Part shown: piece by piece, positions 1 through 6,161 of the stretch
How the letters are laid out: every line of letters begins with the position of its first letter
Numbering within the stretch: position 1 is the stretch's first letter
Assembly: GCF_000966975.1 (NCBI RefSeq)
Contig: NZ_JZWV01001075.1
Coordinates: 1-6,725, forward strand
Reading direction: 5' to 3'
Source: Streptomyces katrae
GTDB lineage: Bacteria > Actinomycetota > Actinomycetes > Streptomycetales > Streptomycetaceae
Length of the DNA: 6,725 nucleotides
Made by a program: the position numbers and the translations under genes
Notes under the pieces: generated by a model
Databases searched by the model: none
Seen by the model: the letters and a program-made list of their open reading frames with translations, nothing else
Told to the model about the DNA's origin: nothing

Positions 1-80
1 GAGAGCCCGCCGACCAGCAAGCCGGCGATGGCGGCGCCGGATGCCAGGAGCATCGCTCTCGTACGTGTGGGGGACGGCAT
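1..80 (-). CDS. N-terminus of a secreted protein, probably chitinase (partial)
   Basis: The gene reads leftward from an ATG at 80-78 and runs off the window edge, so only 26 full codons are visible. They encode MPSPTRTRAMLLASGAAIAG followed by LLVGGL: a short N-region with two arginines and then an Ala/Leu/Gly-rich hydrophobic core. This is a typical Sec signal peptide or N-terminal membrane anchor. The start is well supported by AGGAGG (minus strand of 85-90) four bases upstream. Nothing of the mature protein is visible. The chitinase suggestion is an inference from the two dre-like repeats in its promoter and from my recollection that a chitinase gene neighbours this riboflavin locus in some streptomycetes. 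It could be any other exported protein of the DasR regulon. Confidence 0.6.
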   Translation of the reverse strand, partial: MPSPTRTRAMLLASGAAIAGLLVGGL

Positions 81-154
81 GGTGCCTCCTGGGGAGGGGA
101 GGATGGCAGGGCCAAATGCGGCAACAGGCGGAAATGTGGCGCTGGTTGGCCCGT

Positions 155-168
155 GACGTGCGCACGTC
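155..168. repeat. Perfect 14-bp palindrome in the untranslated leader
   Basis: GACGTGCGCACGTC is perfectly self-complementary with no central spacer. It lies downstream of the predicted leftward start point (about 192) and upstream of the ATG at 80. Without a loop it makes a poor RNA hairpin but fits a site for a dimeric DNA-binding protein. No regulator can be named from sequence. Confidence 0.4.
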
Positions 169-198
169 GGCAGGCCGGCTCCCGGGAAGATGAAGGGA

Positions 199-227
199 AC
201 GTTAAGAGGACTAGACCAACCCGTCAA
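199..227 (-). promoter_or_regulatory. Promoter of the leftward secreted-protein gene
   Basis: Read on the minus strand, TTGACG (227-222) is followed after 17 bases by TAACGT (204-199). This matches the Streptomyces housekeeping pattern TTGAC-n17/18-TANNNT. Transcription would start near 192, giving a leader of about 110 nt before the ATG at 80. The -35 box lies between two 12-bp repeats and the right-hand part of the spacer is covered by one of them, so a protein bound there would block RNA polymerase. Called from sequence only. Confidence 0.6.
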
Positions 228-240
228 TAGGTCTGGACCA
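207..240 (-). promoter_or_regulatory. Pair of dre-like 12-bp direct repeats (DasR-type operator)
   Basis: On the minus strand TGGTCCAGACCT (240-229) and TGGTCTAGTCCT (218-207) are near-identical direct repeats set 22 bp apart, about two helical turns. Each has partial dyad symmetry. Extended to 16 bases they match the DasR responsive-element consensus ACTGGTCTAGACCACT at 11 and 12 positions by my count. Pairs of 12-bp repeats of this type, flanking or overlapping the -35 box, are a known feature of Streptomyces chitinase promoters. DasR is the GntR-family, N-acetylglucosamine-pathway-responsive regulator that binds such elements. The binding protein is inferred. Confidence 0.6.
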
Positions 241-254
241 ACCATGGGTCCGAA

Positions 255-287
255 GCGTTCGCGCCACCGGCGGCGCAATAGGAACGC
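255..287. repeat. Interrupted inverted repeat in the divergent intergenic region
   Basis: The 5' arm GCGTTCGCGCC (255-265) pairs with GGCGC (272-276) and, past a five-base AATAG bulge, with GAACGC (282-287), leaving a six-base loop. It lies between the two divergent promoters and outside any gene. No T-run follows on either strand, so it is not a typical terminator. Bases 81-378 as a whole hold the leftward promoter and operator, this dyad and the 14-bp palindrome. I see no convincing gene there. Confidence 0.3.
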
Positions 288-364
288 TCGAGAACGGTCG
301 TCTTGTGAGCCAGGCCACAGCGCTTCACCCGCATGGCCGCCGATCCCCCGTGGCACACTGGCCC

Positions 365-370
365 TAGTAC
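365..370 (+). promoter_or_regulatory. Weak candidate -10 box for the rib operon
   Basis: TAGTAC resembles the TAGRRT-type Streptomyces -10 box except for its last base. Transcription would start near 377-378, immediately before the first base of riboswitch helix P1 at 379, and this position is the main argument for it. No convincing TTGAC-like -35 box lies 16-18 bases upstream, so the true start could be further upstream. Confidence 0.3.
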
Positions 371-378
371 CAGTAGCA

Positions 379-504
379 GCGCACTCCGGGGTCGGTGTAA
401 TTCCGAACCGGCGGTATAGTCCGCGACCCGTCCGCAGCCAGCGGCCGGTTGACCAGGTGAAATTCCTGGACCGACGGTTAAAGTCCGGATGGGAGGCAGT
501 GCGC
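379..504 (+). promoter_or_regulatory. FMN riboswitch (RFN element)
   Basis: The closing helix P1 is perfect: GCGCACT (379-385) pairs with AGTGCGC (498-504). Inside are the strongly conserved RFN blocks in order: GGGGTCGGTGTAATTCCGA (388-406), CCGGCGGTATAGTCCGCGACCC (from 409), GGTTGACCAGGTGAAATTCC (from 427), GACCGACGGTTAAAGTCCGG (469-488) and ATGGGAGGCAG (489-499). This fits the six-helix aptamer that binds flavin mononucleotide. In Streptomyces the element represses riboflavin genes when FMN is high. In S. davaonensis a variant of this riboswitch has been linked to roseoflavin resistance. It precedes ribD and should control the coupled rib genes. Confidence 0.96.
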
Positions 505-673
505 GGCGGGCAGTCACCGGTACGCCGCCGTCGGCGGTCCATCCGCGTATCCCAGGGATACGTCCCGGACGGGCCGTGTTCCCGGCCCCGGCGTCCCCAC
601 GTGCGCTTTCCCGCTTCATCTGTCGTATCCCGACAGGCCCCGGAGTCCGTGCCCGACGAGGCAGGAGGACCCG
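505..673 (+). promoter_or_regulatory. Long rib leader with competing hairpins (possible expression platform)
   Basis: These 169 bases separate the aptamer from the ribD start. Three compact hairpins are visible: 525-537 (CCGCC/GGCGG), 546-562 (CGTATCC, loop CAG, GGATACG) and 620-636 (CTGTCG, loop TATCC, CGACAG). The 8-mer CGTATCCC occurs at 546-553 and again at 624-631, and GGGATACG (555-562) can pair with either copy. The local and long-range structures therefore exclude each other. No hairpin is followed by a U-run. The ribD Shine-Dalgarno AGGAGGA is at 663-669, and I found no strong complementary anti-SD in the leader. A switching role is an inference. Confidence 0.5.
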
Positions 674-1786
674 GTGGCGACACACGCCGCGCAGGCAGCA
701 CCCGACCCGAGCGTCACCGCGATGCGCCGGGCCATCGAGCTGGCCTCCCGCGGACTCGGCTCCACCAGCCCCAACCCCGTCGTCGGCTGCGTCATCACCG
801 ACCCCACGGGCGCCGTCGTCGGCGAAGGCTGGCACCAGCGGGCCGGCGGTCCGCACGCCGAGGTCCACGCCCTGCGCGCGGCCGGAGAAGCCGCCCGAGG
901 CGCCACCGCCTACGTCACCCTCGAACCCTGCAACCACACCGGCCGCACCGGCCCCTGCGCGCAGGCGCTCATCGACGCCGGTATCGCCCGCGTGGTCTAC
1001 GCCGTCTCCGACCCGAACCCGCAGGCCAGCGGTGGTGGCGCCACCCTGCGCGTCGCCGGGATCGCCACCGAGGCGGGCCTCCTCGCCGACGAGGCCGAGC
1101 AGGGCAACGCCGCCTGGCTCACCTCCGTACGCCTGGGCCGCCCCCACGTCACCTGGAAGTACGCCGCCACCCTCGACGGCCGCAGCGCCGCCGAGGACGG
1201 CAGCAGCCGCTGGATCACCTCCGCCGAGTCCCGCGCCGACGTCCACCGGCTGCGCGCCGAGGCCGACGCCGTCCTCGTCGGCGGCGGCACCCTGCGCACC
1301 GACGACCCCCACCTCGCGGTCCGCGGGATCGAGGGCGCCACCCAGCCGCTGCGCGTCGCCCTCGACACCCGCGCCGGACTCTTCCCCACCGCCCGCATCC
1401 TCGACGACGCGGGCCCCACCCTGATCGTCACCGGCGAGGACGCCGACACCCGCCACCTCCCCGGCGTCGACGTCCTGCGGCTGCCCCTGCGGGACGGCCG
1501 CCTCCCCGTCGCCCTCCTGCTCACCGAGCTGTACGCACGCGGGGTGCGCTCCGTCCTCCTCGAAGGCGGACCCGCACTCGCCGGAGCCTTCCTGGAAGCC
1601 GGCGCCGTCGACCGCGTCATCGGCTACATCGCCCCGGCCCTCCTCGGCGCCGGCCCCGCCGCGCTCGCCGGAGCCGGCATCACGAACATCGCCCACGCCG
1701 TCCGCCTCGAGATCACCGAGGCCGTCCGCAGCGGCACCGATCTGCGCATCACCGCCGTTCCCGCCAACGCCCCCAAGGAGCACTGA
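674..1786 (+). CDS. ribD: Bifunctional pyrimidine deaminase/reductase RibD
   Basis: The 370-residue cytosolic protein catalyses the deamination and then the side-chain reduction of the pyrimidine made from GTP in riboflavin synthesis. The N-terminal deaminase domain (about 15-150) shows SPNPVVGCV (32-40), the zinc-site PHAEV with H61 and catalytic E63, and EPCNHTGRTGPC with C86 and C95. The C-terminal NADPH-dependent reductase domain (about 157-365) shows KYAATLDGRSA, SRWITS, LVGGGTLRTDDPHL and LLEGGPALAGAFL. Length is normal for the fused enzyme. The GTG at 674 is chosen because AGGAGGA (663-669) sits just upstream; ATG 722 (residue 17) has no such site. It is the first gene after the FMN riboswitch, and its stop abuts the ribE start with no gap. 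Confidence 0.96.
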   Translation: MATHAAQAAPDPSVTAMRRAIELASRGLGSTSPNPVVGCVITDPTGAVVGEGWHQRAGGPHAEVHALRAAGEAARGATAYVTLEPCNHTGRTGPCAQALIDAGIARVVYAVSDPNPQASGGGATLRVAGIATEAGLLADEAEQGNAAWLTSVRLGRPHVTWKYAATLDGRSAAEDGSSRWITSAESRADVHRLRAEADAVLVGGGTLRTDDPHLAVRGIEGATQPLRVALDTRAGLFPTARILDDAGPTLIVTGEDADTRHLPGVDVLRLPLRDGRLPVALLLTELYARGVRSVLLEGGPALAGAFLEAGAVDRVIGYIAPALLGAGPAALAGAGITNIAHAVRLEITEAVRSGTDLRITAVPANAPKEH

Positions 1787-2410
1787 GTGTTCACCGGAAT
1801 CGTCGAAGAACTGGGCGAGGTCACCGCCGTCGAGCAGCTCGCCGAGGCCTCCCGCTTCCGCCTGCGCGGCCCGGTCGTCACCGAGGGCGCCAAGCACGGC
1901 GACTCGATCGCCGTCAACGGCGTCTGCCTGACCGTCGTGGAGACCGCCGACGGCGAGTTCACCGCCGACGTCATGCAGGAGACCCTCGACCGCTCCAGCC
2001 TCGGCGCCCTCGGCGCGGGCTCCCGGGTCAACCTGGAACGCCCCATGGCCCTCGGCGGCCGGCTCGGCGGGCACCTCGTCCAGGGCCACGTCGACGGCAC
2101 CGGCGAGATCCTCTCCCGCACCCCCTCCGAGCACTGGGAACTCGTCAAGATCGCGCTCCCCGCGCACCTCTCCCGGTACGTCGTGGAGAAGGGCTCCATC
2201 ACGGTCGACGGCGTCAGCCTCACCGTCGTCGAGGCCGCCGCCGACTACTTCACCATCAGCCTCATCCCCACCACCCTGGCGCTGACCACCCTGGGCATCA
2301 AGCAGCCCGGCGACCCGGTCAACCTCGAGGTCGACGTCCTCGCCAAGTACGTCGAGCGCCTGCTCGCCGCCGGCGTCAACCCGCTGCACGCCGAGGAGAC
2401 GCAGAAGTGA
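1787..2410 (+). CDS. ribE: Riboflavin synthase, alpha chain
   Basis: The 207-residue enzyme carries out the last step, dismutating two molecules of 6,7-dimethyl-8-ribityllumazine into riboflavin and a pyrimidine that is recycled. Two lumazine-binding barrels are visible: the first (about 1-85) begins [10 protein letters not shown] and contains NGVCLTV; the second (about 95-190) contains [21 protein letters not shown] and [14 protein letters not shown]. Residues matching the E. coli active site are present (F2, C47, H101, S144, D183). The GTG start follows the ribD TGA directly, with AAGGAG at 1775-1780 inside the end of ribD. The stop overlaps the ribM start by four bases, suggesting coupled translation. 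The family is also called RibC or RibB in other organisms. Confidence 0.96.
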   Translation: MFTGIVEELGEVTAVEQLAEASRFRLRGPVVTEGAKHGDSIAVNGVCLTVVETADGEFTADVMQETLDRSSLGALGAGSRVNLERPMALGGRLGGHLVQGHVDGTGEILSRTPSEHWELVKIALPAHLSRYVVEKGSITVDGVSLTVVEAAADYFTISLIPTTLALTTLGIKQPGDPVNLEVDVLAKYVERLLAAGVNPLHAEETQK

Positions 2411-3060
2411 GCGCCCTGACCTGGCTGAACTCCGAGGCCTTCACCGCCTTCGGCCAGAAGATCATCTGGTCCGACGCCATCGGCAACACCATGGGCCTGA
2501 TCGCCCTCGCCCTCGGCTGGAAGCGCTCCATATGGACCTGGCCCACCCAGTTCCTCTCCGGCGCCATCCTCTTCGTCGCCTTCGCCGCCGGCCACCTCTC
2601 CGGCAACGCCGGCAAGCAGGTCGTCGTCATGCTGGTCGCCCTGTGGGGCTGGGCCCAGTGGACCCGCGGCAAGCGGCAGGCCCAGGACGCCTCCCTCGCC
2701 GTCCGCTTCGCGAGCTGGCGCGAGCGCGGCCTGCTGCTCGGCGCCGCCGCCGCGGGCACCCTCGCCGTCACCGGGCTCTTCACCCTCTACCCGTGGATGT
2801 CCTGGAACCCGCTCCCGGACGCCTACATCTTCGTCGGCACCATCGTCGCCATGTACGCCCAGGCCAAGGGCCTGGTCGAGTTCTGGTTCGCCTGGCTGCT
2901 CGTCGACGCGGTCGGCGTCCCCCTCGCCTTCACCAGCGGCTACGCCTTCTCCGCGTTCGTCTACGTGATCTACGGAGCCCTCGTGCTCTGGGGTGCCTAC
3001 GACTGGTACCAGCGCTCGCGCACCACCCCCGCCCCGGCCCTCGAAGGAGCAACGGCATGA
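2407..3060 (+). CDS. ribM: Riboflavin transporter RibM, PnuC family
   Basis: The 217-residue membrane protein is rich in Trp, Leu, Val and Ala and has about six or seven hydrophobic segments (roughly 24-38, 44-63, 70-86, 108-127, 139-152, 158-176 and 180-197). PnuC-type features include [11 protein letters not shown] (21-31), the tryptophan cluster LWGWAQW (79-85) and [16 protein letters not shown] (158-173), with a related Trp-rich end near 187-201. PnuC proteins are SWEET-like facilitators that move vitamins by diffusion and trapping. RibM of S. davaonensis has been shown to transport riboflavin and roseoflavin, and its place between ribE and ribBA is the same. The GTG start sits in a GTGA overlap with the ribE stop, with GAGGAG at 2393-2398. 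Riboflavin as substrate is inferred from operon context and the RibM precedent. Confidence 0.9.
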   Translation: MSALTWLNSEAFTAFGQKIIWSDAIGNTMGLIALALGWKRSIWTWPTQFLSGAILFVAFAAGHLSGNAGKQVVVMLVALWGWAQWTRGKRQAQDASLAVRFASWRERGLLLGAAAAGTLAVTGLFTLYPWMSWNPLPDAYIFVGTIVAMYAQAKGLVEFWFAWLLVDAVGVPLAFTSGYAFSAFVYVIYGALVLWGAYDWYQRSRTTPAPALEGATA

Positions 3061-4316
3061 CCCCCGTCCTCAAGCCCGTGCCCGACCCGGTCGAATCCGG
3101 CGCCGAGGAGTCCTACCGCCTCGACCCCGTCGAGCAGGCCATCCGCGACATCGCCGCCGGCCGCCCCGTCATCGCCGCGGAGAAGGCCACCCCCGAGATC
3201 ATCGCGTTCATGATGAGCGAGTGCCGGGGCCTGATCTGCGCGCCGATGGAGGGCCCCGAGCTGGACCGCCTGGAGCTCCCGCAGATGGTCCAGCACAACA
3301 CCGAGTCCATGAAGACCGCCTTCACGGTCTCCGTCGACGCGAGCGCCGCCCACGGCGTCACCACCGGCATCTCCGCCGCCGACCGCGCCACCACCCTGCG
3401 CCTGCTCGCCAACGGCACCTCCGAGCCCGGCGACTTCGTCCGCCCCGGCCACATCTTCCCGCTGCGCGCCAAGCCCGGCGGCGTCCTGGTCCGCAACGGC
3501 CACACCGAGGCCGCCGTCGACCTCGCCCGCCTCGCGGGCCTGCGCCCGGCCGGCGCCATCGTGGAGATCGCCGGGGAGGACGGGGTCATGCTGCGGCTGC
3601 CCGAGCTGATCCCCTTCGCCCGCAAGCACGGCCTGACGATCATCTCCATCGAGGACCTGATCGCCTACCGCCGTTCCGCCGAGCCCACCGTCCGCCGCGA
3701 GGCCGAGGTCAGCCTGCCGACCGCCGCCGGCGAGTTCACGGCGTACGGCTACCGCTCCACCGTCGACGGCGTCGAGCACGTCGCCCTCGTCCATGGAGAG
3801 GTCGGCGACGGCCGCGACGTCCTCGTCCGGATGCACTCCGAGTGCCTGACCGGCGACATCTTCCAGTCCCAGCGCTGCGACTGCGGCCCCCAGCTCCAGG
3901 CCGCCATGGCCCGGGTCCAGGCCGAGGGCCGCGGGGTCATCGTCTACCTGCGCGGGCACGAGGGCCGCGGCATCGGACTGCTGTCCAAGATGCGCGCCTA
4001 CGAGCTCCAGGAGCGCGGCCGCGACACCCTGGACGCCAACCTCGAACTGGGCCTGCCCGCCGACGCCCGCGACTACGGCGCCGGCGCCCAGATCCTCGCC
4101 GACCTGGGGGTGCGCACCGTCCGGCTGATGACCAACAACCCCGACAAGGCCGCCGCCCTGGAGGACCACGGCATCTCCGTCGCCGGCCGCGAGCCCATGC
4201 CCGTCCAGGCGGGCGAGCACAACCTGCGGTACCTGCGCACCAAGCGGGACCGGATGGGCCACGACCTCCCCTGGCTGGAGGGGGCCGTACCCACCTCCGC
4301 CTGCGGCAACCAGTAA
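3057..4316 (+). CDS. ribBA: RibBA with intact GTP cyclohydrolase II but lesioned DHBP synthase domain
   Basis: RibBA normally makes 3,4-dihydroxy-2-butanone 4-phosphate (N-terminal domain) and opens GTP (C-terminal domain), supplying both branches of the pathway. Here the protein has 419 residues. The GTP cyclohydrolase II half (about 215-405) is intact: [18 protein letters not shown] (260-277) has the three zinc cysteines C263, C274 and C276, followed by [11 protein letters not shown] and LMTNNPDK. The N-terminal half (22-205) retains [31 protein letters not shown] and GAIVEI. However, AGRPV (34-38) joins directly to IAAEKATPE (39-47). The acidic loop usually between them, of the form DDEDRENEGD and carrying the metal-binding glutamate, is absent; about 15 residues are missing in frame. 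DHBP synthase activity is therefore predicted to be lost. The ATG lies in an ATGA overlap with ribM, with AAGGAG at 3044-3049. Confidence 0.93.
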   Translation: MTPVLKPVPDPVESGAEESYRLDPVEQAIRDIAAGRPVIAAEKATPEIIAFMMSECRGLICAPMEGPELDRLELPQMVQHNTESMKTAFTVSVDASAAHGVTTGISAADRATTLRLLANGTSEPGDFVRPGHIFPLRAKPGGVLVRNGHTEAAVDLARLAGLRPAGAIVEIAGEDGVMLRLPELIPFARKHGLTIISIEDLIAYRRSAEPTVRREAEVSLPTAAGEFTAYGYRSTVDGVEHVALVHGEVGDGRDVLVRMHSECLTGDIFQSQRCDCGPQLQAAMARVQAEGRGVIVYLRGHEGRGIGLLSKMRAYELQERGRDTLDANLELGLPADARDYGAGAQILADLGVRTVRLMTNNPDKAAALEDHGISVAGREPMPVQAGEHNLRYLRTKRDRMGHDLPWLEGAVPTSACGNQ

Positions 4317-4388
4317 CCACGCACCACACGCACCACCCACCACCCCGTCAACCCGGTACCGAACCGGAACCCCCTGAGGAGCAGAGCT

Positions 4389-4874
4389 GTGAGCGGCAAG
4401 GGCGCACCCGTACTGAGCGTGAAGAACTGCGGCGACCTCCGGGTGGCCGTGATCGCGGCCCAGTGGCACGAGAAGGTCATGGACGGCCTGGTCGACGGCG
4501 CCCTGCGGGCCCTGCACGAGCTGGGCATCGACGAGCCCACCCTGCTGCGCGTCCCGGGCAGCTTCGAGCTCCCGGTCGTGGCCAAGGTCCTCGCCGGACG
4601 CGGCTACGACGCCATCGTCGCCCTCGGCGTGGTCATCCGCGGCGGCACCCCGCACTTCGACTACGTCTGCCAGGGCGTCACCCAGGGCCTCGTCCAGGTG
4701 TCCATCGACACCGGGGTCCCCGTCGGCTTCGGCGTCCTGACCTGCGACAACGACGAGCAGGCACTCGACCGCGCCGGCCTGGAAGGCTCCAACGAGGACA
4801 AGGGGCACGAAGCGGTCACCGCCGCCGTCTCCACCGCCATGACCCTGCGCACCGTCAGCGAACCCTGGCGGTAG
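4389..4874 (+). CDS. ribH: 6,7-dimethyl-8-ribityllumazine synthase
   Basis: The 161-residue enzyme condenses the RibD-branch pyrimidine with dihydroxybutanone phosphate to make lumazine, the riboflavin synthase substrate. Family members assemble as pentamers or 60-subunit shells. Visible signatures are an aromatic residue for substrate stacking (W26), VPGSFELP (55-62), [15 protein letters not shown] (80-94) with catalytic H89, and [18 protein letters not shown] (113-130) with R128, followed by NEDKGHEAV. Length is normal. The GTG start is preceded by GAGGAG (4376-4381) at a seven-base spacing. Unlike the genes before it, it is separated from ribBA by 72 bases with no clear terminator, so it is probably still in the operon but not translationally coupled. 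Confidence 0.96.
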   Translation: MSGKGAPVLSVKNCGDLRVAVIAAQWHEKVMDGLVDGALRALHELGIDEPTLLRVPGSFELPVVAKVLAGRGYDAIVALGVVIRGGTPHFDYVCQGVTQGLVQVSIDTGVPVGFGVLTCDNDEQALDRAGLEGSNEDKGHEAVTAAVSTAMTLRTVSEPWR

Positions 4875-4932
4875 TCCACGGAGTGAACCCTGGCACCGGG
4901 GGCCCCGGGTGAACCCGTACCCTAAGGGCATC

Positions 4933-5205
4933 ATGGCGAACAAGACCTTTGAAGAGCTCTTCACCGAGCTCCAGCTCAAGGCCGCCGACGGCGACCCCAG
5001 CACCTCCCGCACCGCCGAGCTCGTGGGCAAGGGCGTCCATGCCATCGGCAAGAAGATCGTCGAGGAGGCCGCCGAGGTCTGGATGGCCGCCGAGTACGAG
5101 GGCAAGGAAGCCGCCGCCGAGGAGATCTCCCAGCTGCTCTACCACGTCCAGGTGATGATGGTGGCGCGCGGGATCTCCCTCGACGACGTCTACTCCCACC
5201 TCTAG
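4933..5205 (+). CDS. hisE: Phosphoribosyl-ATP pyrophosphatase
   Basis: HisE carries out the second step of histidine synthesis, hydrolysing phosphoribosyl-ATP to phosphoribosyl-AMP and pyrophosphate. The 90-residue protein is the stand-alone form, not fused to HisI. It is all-alpha and MazG-like, with the metal-binding pattern [14 protein letters not shown] (40-53) and [15 protein letters not shown] (62-76), and it ends in [11 protein letters not shown]. The ATG at 4933 is preferred because conserved family sequence ([10 protein letters not shown]) begins right after it; a GTG at 4909 in the same frame would add eight unconserved residues. The ribosome site is poor (AAGGG at 4924-4928, four bases away), and TACCCT at 4918-4923 resembles a -10 box without a clear -35, so a short-leader or leaderless transcript is possible. 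Confidence 0.94.
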   Translation: MANKTFEELFTELQLKAADGDPSTSRTAELVGKGVHAIGKKIVEEAAEVWMAAEYEGKEAAAEEISQLLYHVQVMMVARGISLDDVYSHL

Positions 5206-5243
5206 GCCGGAGCTCTTCACCACGGGCCCCCGCCCGCACCCCT

Positions 5244-5266
5244 TACGCACCTACGCACCTACGCAC
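5244..5266 (+). repeat. Short tandem repeat of the 8-mer TACGCACC
   Basis: TACGCACC occurs at 5244-5251 and 5252-5259 and again, lacking the last base match, at 5260-5266. It lies in the 73-base hisE-hisG gap just before the hisG ribosome site AAGGAAG (5268-5274). The unit is not a multiple of three and the region is untranslated, so copy number could vary without breaking a gene. No terminator is visible in this gap. Confidence 0.7.
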
Positions 5267-5278
5267 GAAGGAAGCCCC

Positions 5279-6127
5279 ATGCTGCGCATCGCCGTCCCCA
5301 ACAAGGGTTCGCTCTCCGGACCGGCGTCGGAGATGCTCCATGAGGCCGGCTACCGCCAGCGCAAGGAGTCCAAGGAACTCGTCACGGTCGACCCCGACAA
5401 CGAGGTCGAGTTCTTCTACCTCCGCCCGAAGGACATCGCGATCTACGTCGCGTCGGGCAAGCTCGACATCGGCATCACCGGCCGCGACCTGCTGCTGGAC
5501 TCCGGGGCCAACGCCGAGGAGATCCTGCCGCTGAACTTCGGCCGCTCCACCTTCCGCTACGCCACCAAGCCCGGCACCGCGAACGGCCCCGAGGACTTCG
5601 GCGGCATGACGATCGCCACCTCCTACGAGGGCATCGTCGCCAAGCACCTCGCCGACCTCGGCGTCGACGCCTCCGTCGTCCACCTGGACGGCGCCGTCGA
5701 GACCGCCATCGAGCTCGGCGTCGCACAGGTCATCGCCGACGTCGTCGAGACCGGCACCAGCCTGCGCAACGCCGGCCTGGAGGTCATCGGCGAGCCGATC
5801 CTCAAGTCCGAGGCGACCGTCATCCGCCGCACCGGCGCCGGCGACGACGACCCGAAGGTCGCGCAGTTCCTGCGCCGCCTCCAGGGCGTCCTGGTGGCCC
5901 GCAGCTACGTGATGATGGACTACGACTGCCGCGCCGAGCACCTGGAGCGCGCGGTCGCCCTCACCCCGGGCCTGGAGTCGCCGACCATCTCCCCGCTCCA
6001 CAACGAGGGCTGGGTCGCGGTCCGTGCCATGGTCCCCGCCAAGGAGGCCCAGCGGATCATGGACGACCTGTACGAGCTCGGCGCACGCGCGATCCTCACC
6101 ACCTCGATCCACGCCTGCCGCCTCTGA
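5279..6127 (+). CDS. hisG: ATP phosphoribosyltransferase, long form
   Basis: HisG catalyses the first, committed step of histidine synthesis, joining ATP and PRPP. The 282-residue length and a C-terminal domain of about 70 residues (from about 212) mark the long, self-sufficient form that is allosterically inhibited by histidine and needs no HisZ. Signatures are MLRIAVPNKGSL (1-12), LDIGITGRDLLLDSG (62-76), the LDGAVETAIELGVAQVIADV segment (136-155) leading to the PRPP-loop sequence VETGTSLRNAGL (156-167), and the regulatory-domain segments TPGLESPTISPL (229-240) and GWVAVRAMVP (244-253). The ATG is preceded by AAGGAAG (5268-5274) at good spacing. hisE lies 73 bases upstream, so the first two histidine steps are paired here; no other histidine gene is in the window. 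Confidence 0.96.
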   Translation: MLRIAVPNKGSLSGPASEMLHEAGYRQRKESKELVTVDPDNEVEFFYLRPKDIAIYVASGKLDIGITGRDLLLDSGANAEEILPLNFGRSTFRYATKPGTANGPEDFGGMTIATSYEGIVAKHLADLGVDASVVHLDGAVETAIELGVAQVIADVVETGTSLRNAGLEVIGEPILKSEATVIRRTGAGDDDPKVAQFLRRLQGVLVARSYVMMDYDCRAEHLERAVALTPGLESPTISPLHNEGWVAVRAMVPAKEAQRIMDDLYELGARAILTTSIHACRL

Positions 6128-6161
6128 CCGGCCGGCCCGTCCCAGAAGGCATCACCGCACC

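Noticed and set aside
546..636. Intrinsic terminator for the riboswitch
   Set aside because: The hairpins at 546-562 and 620-636 are real, but no U-run follows either of them, so a classical terminator cannot be claimed.
722..724. ATG 722 as ribD start
   Set aside because: It lacks a ribosome site, whereas GTG 674 follows AGGAGGA at a workable distance.
489..1424. ATG at the 3' end of the riboswitch opening a 311-codon frame
   Set aside because: The ATG belongs to the conserved ATGGGAGG block of the RFN element, and the product is a Pro/Ala/Ser-rich shadow of ribD.
224..2389. 721-codon minus-strand open frame opposite ribD and ribE
   Set aside because: It is low-complexity Gly/Ala/Asp/Val sequence mirroring ribD and ribE codon bias, with no recognisable domain and an upstream end in regulatory DNA.
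190..2406. Very long plus-strand open frame reaching into ribM
   Set aside because: Its first 739 codons are an Arg/Pro/Gly-rich shadow of the riboswitch, ribD and ribE. Only the part from GTG 2407 has family similarity, and that start has its own ribosome site.
4909..4932. GTG 4909 as hisE start
   Set aside because: It adds only MNPYPKGI, lies in a near-palindromic G/C run, has no ribosome site, and the family sequence starts after ATG 4933.
2997..5105. 702-codon minus-strand open frame opposite ribBA, ribH and hisE
   Set aside because: This is the same kind of antisense shadow. It crosses three genes with clear protein families on the other strand.
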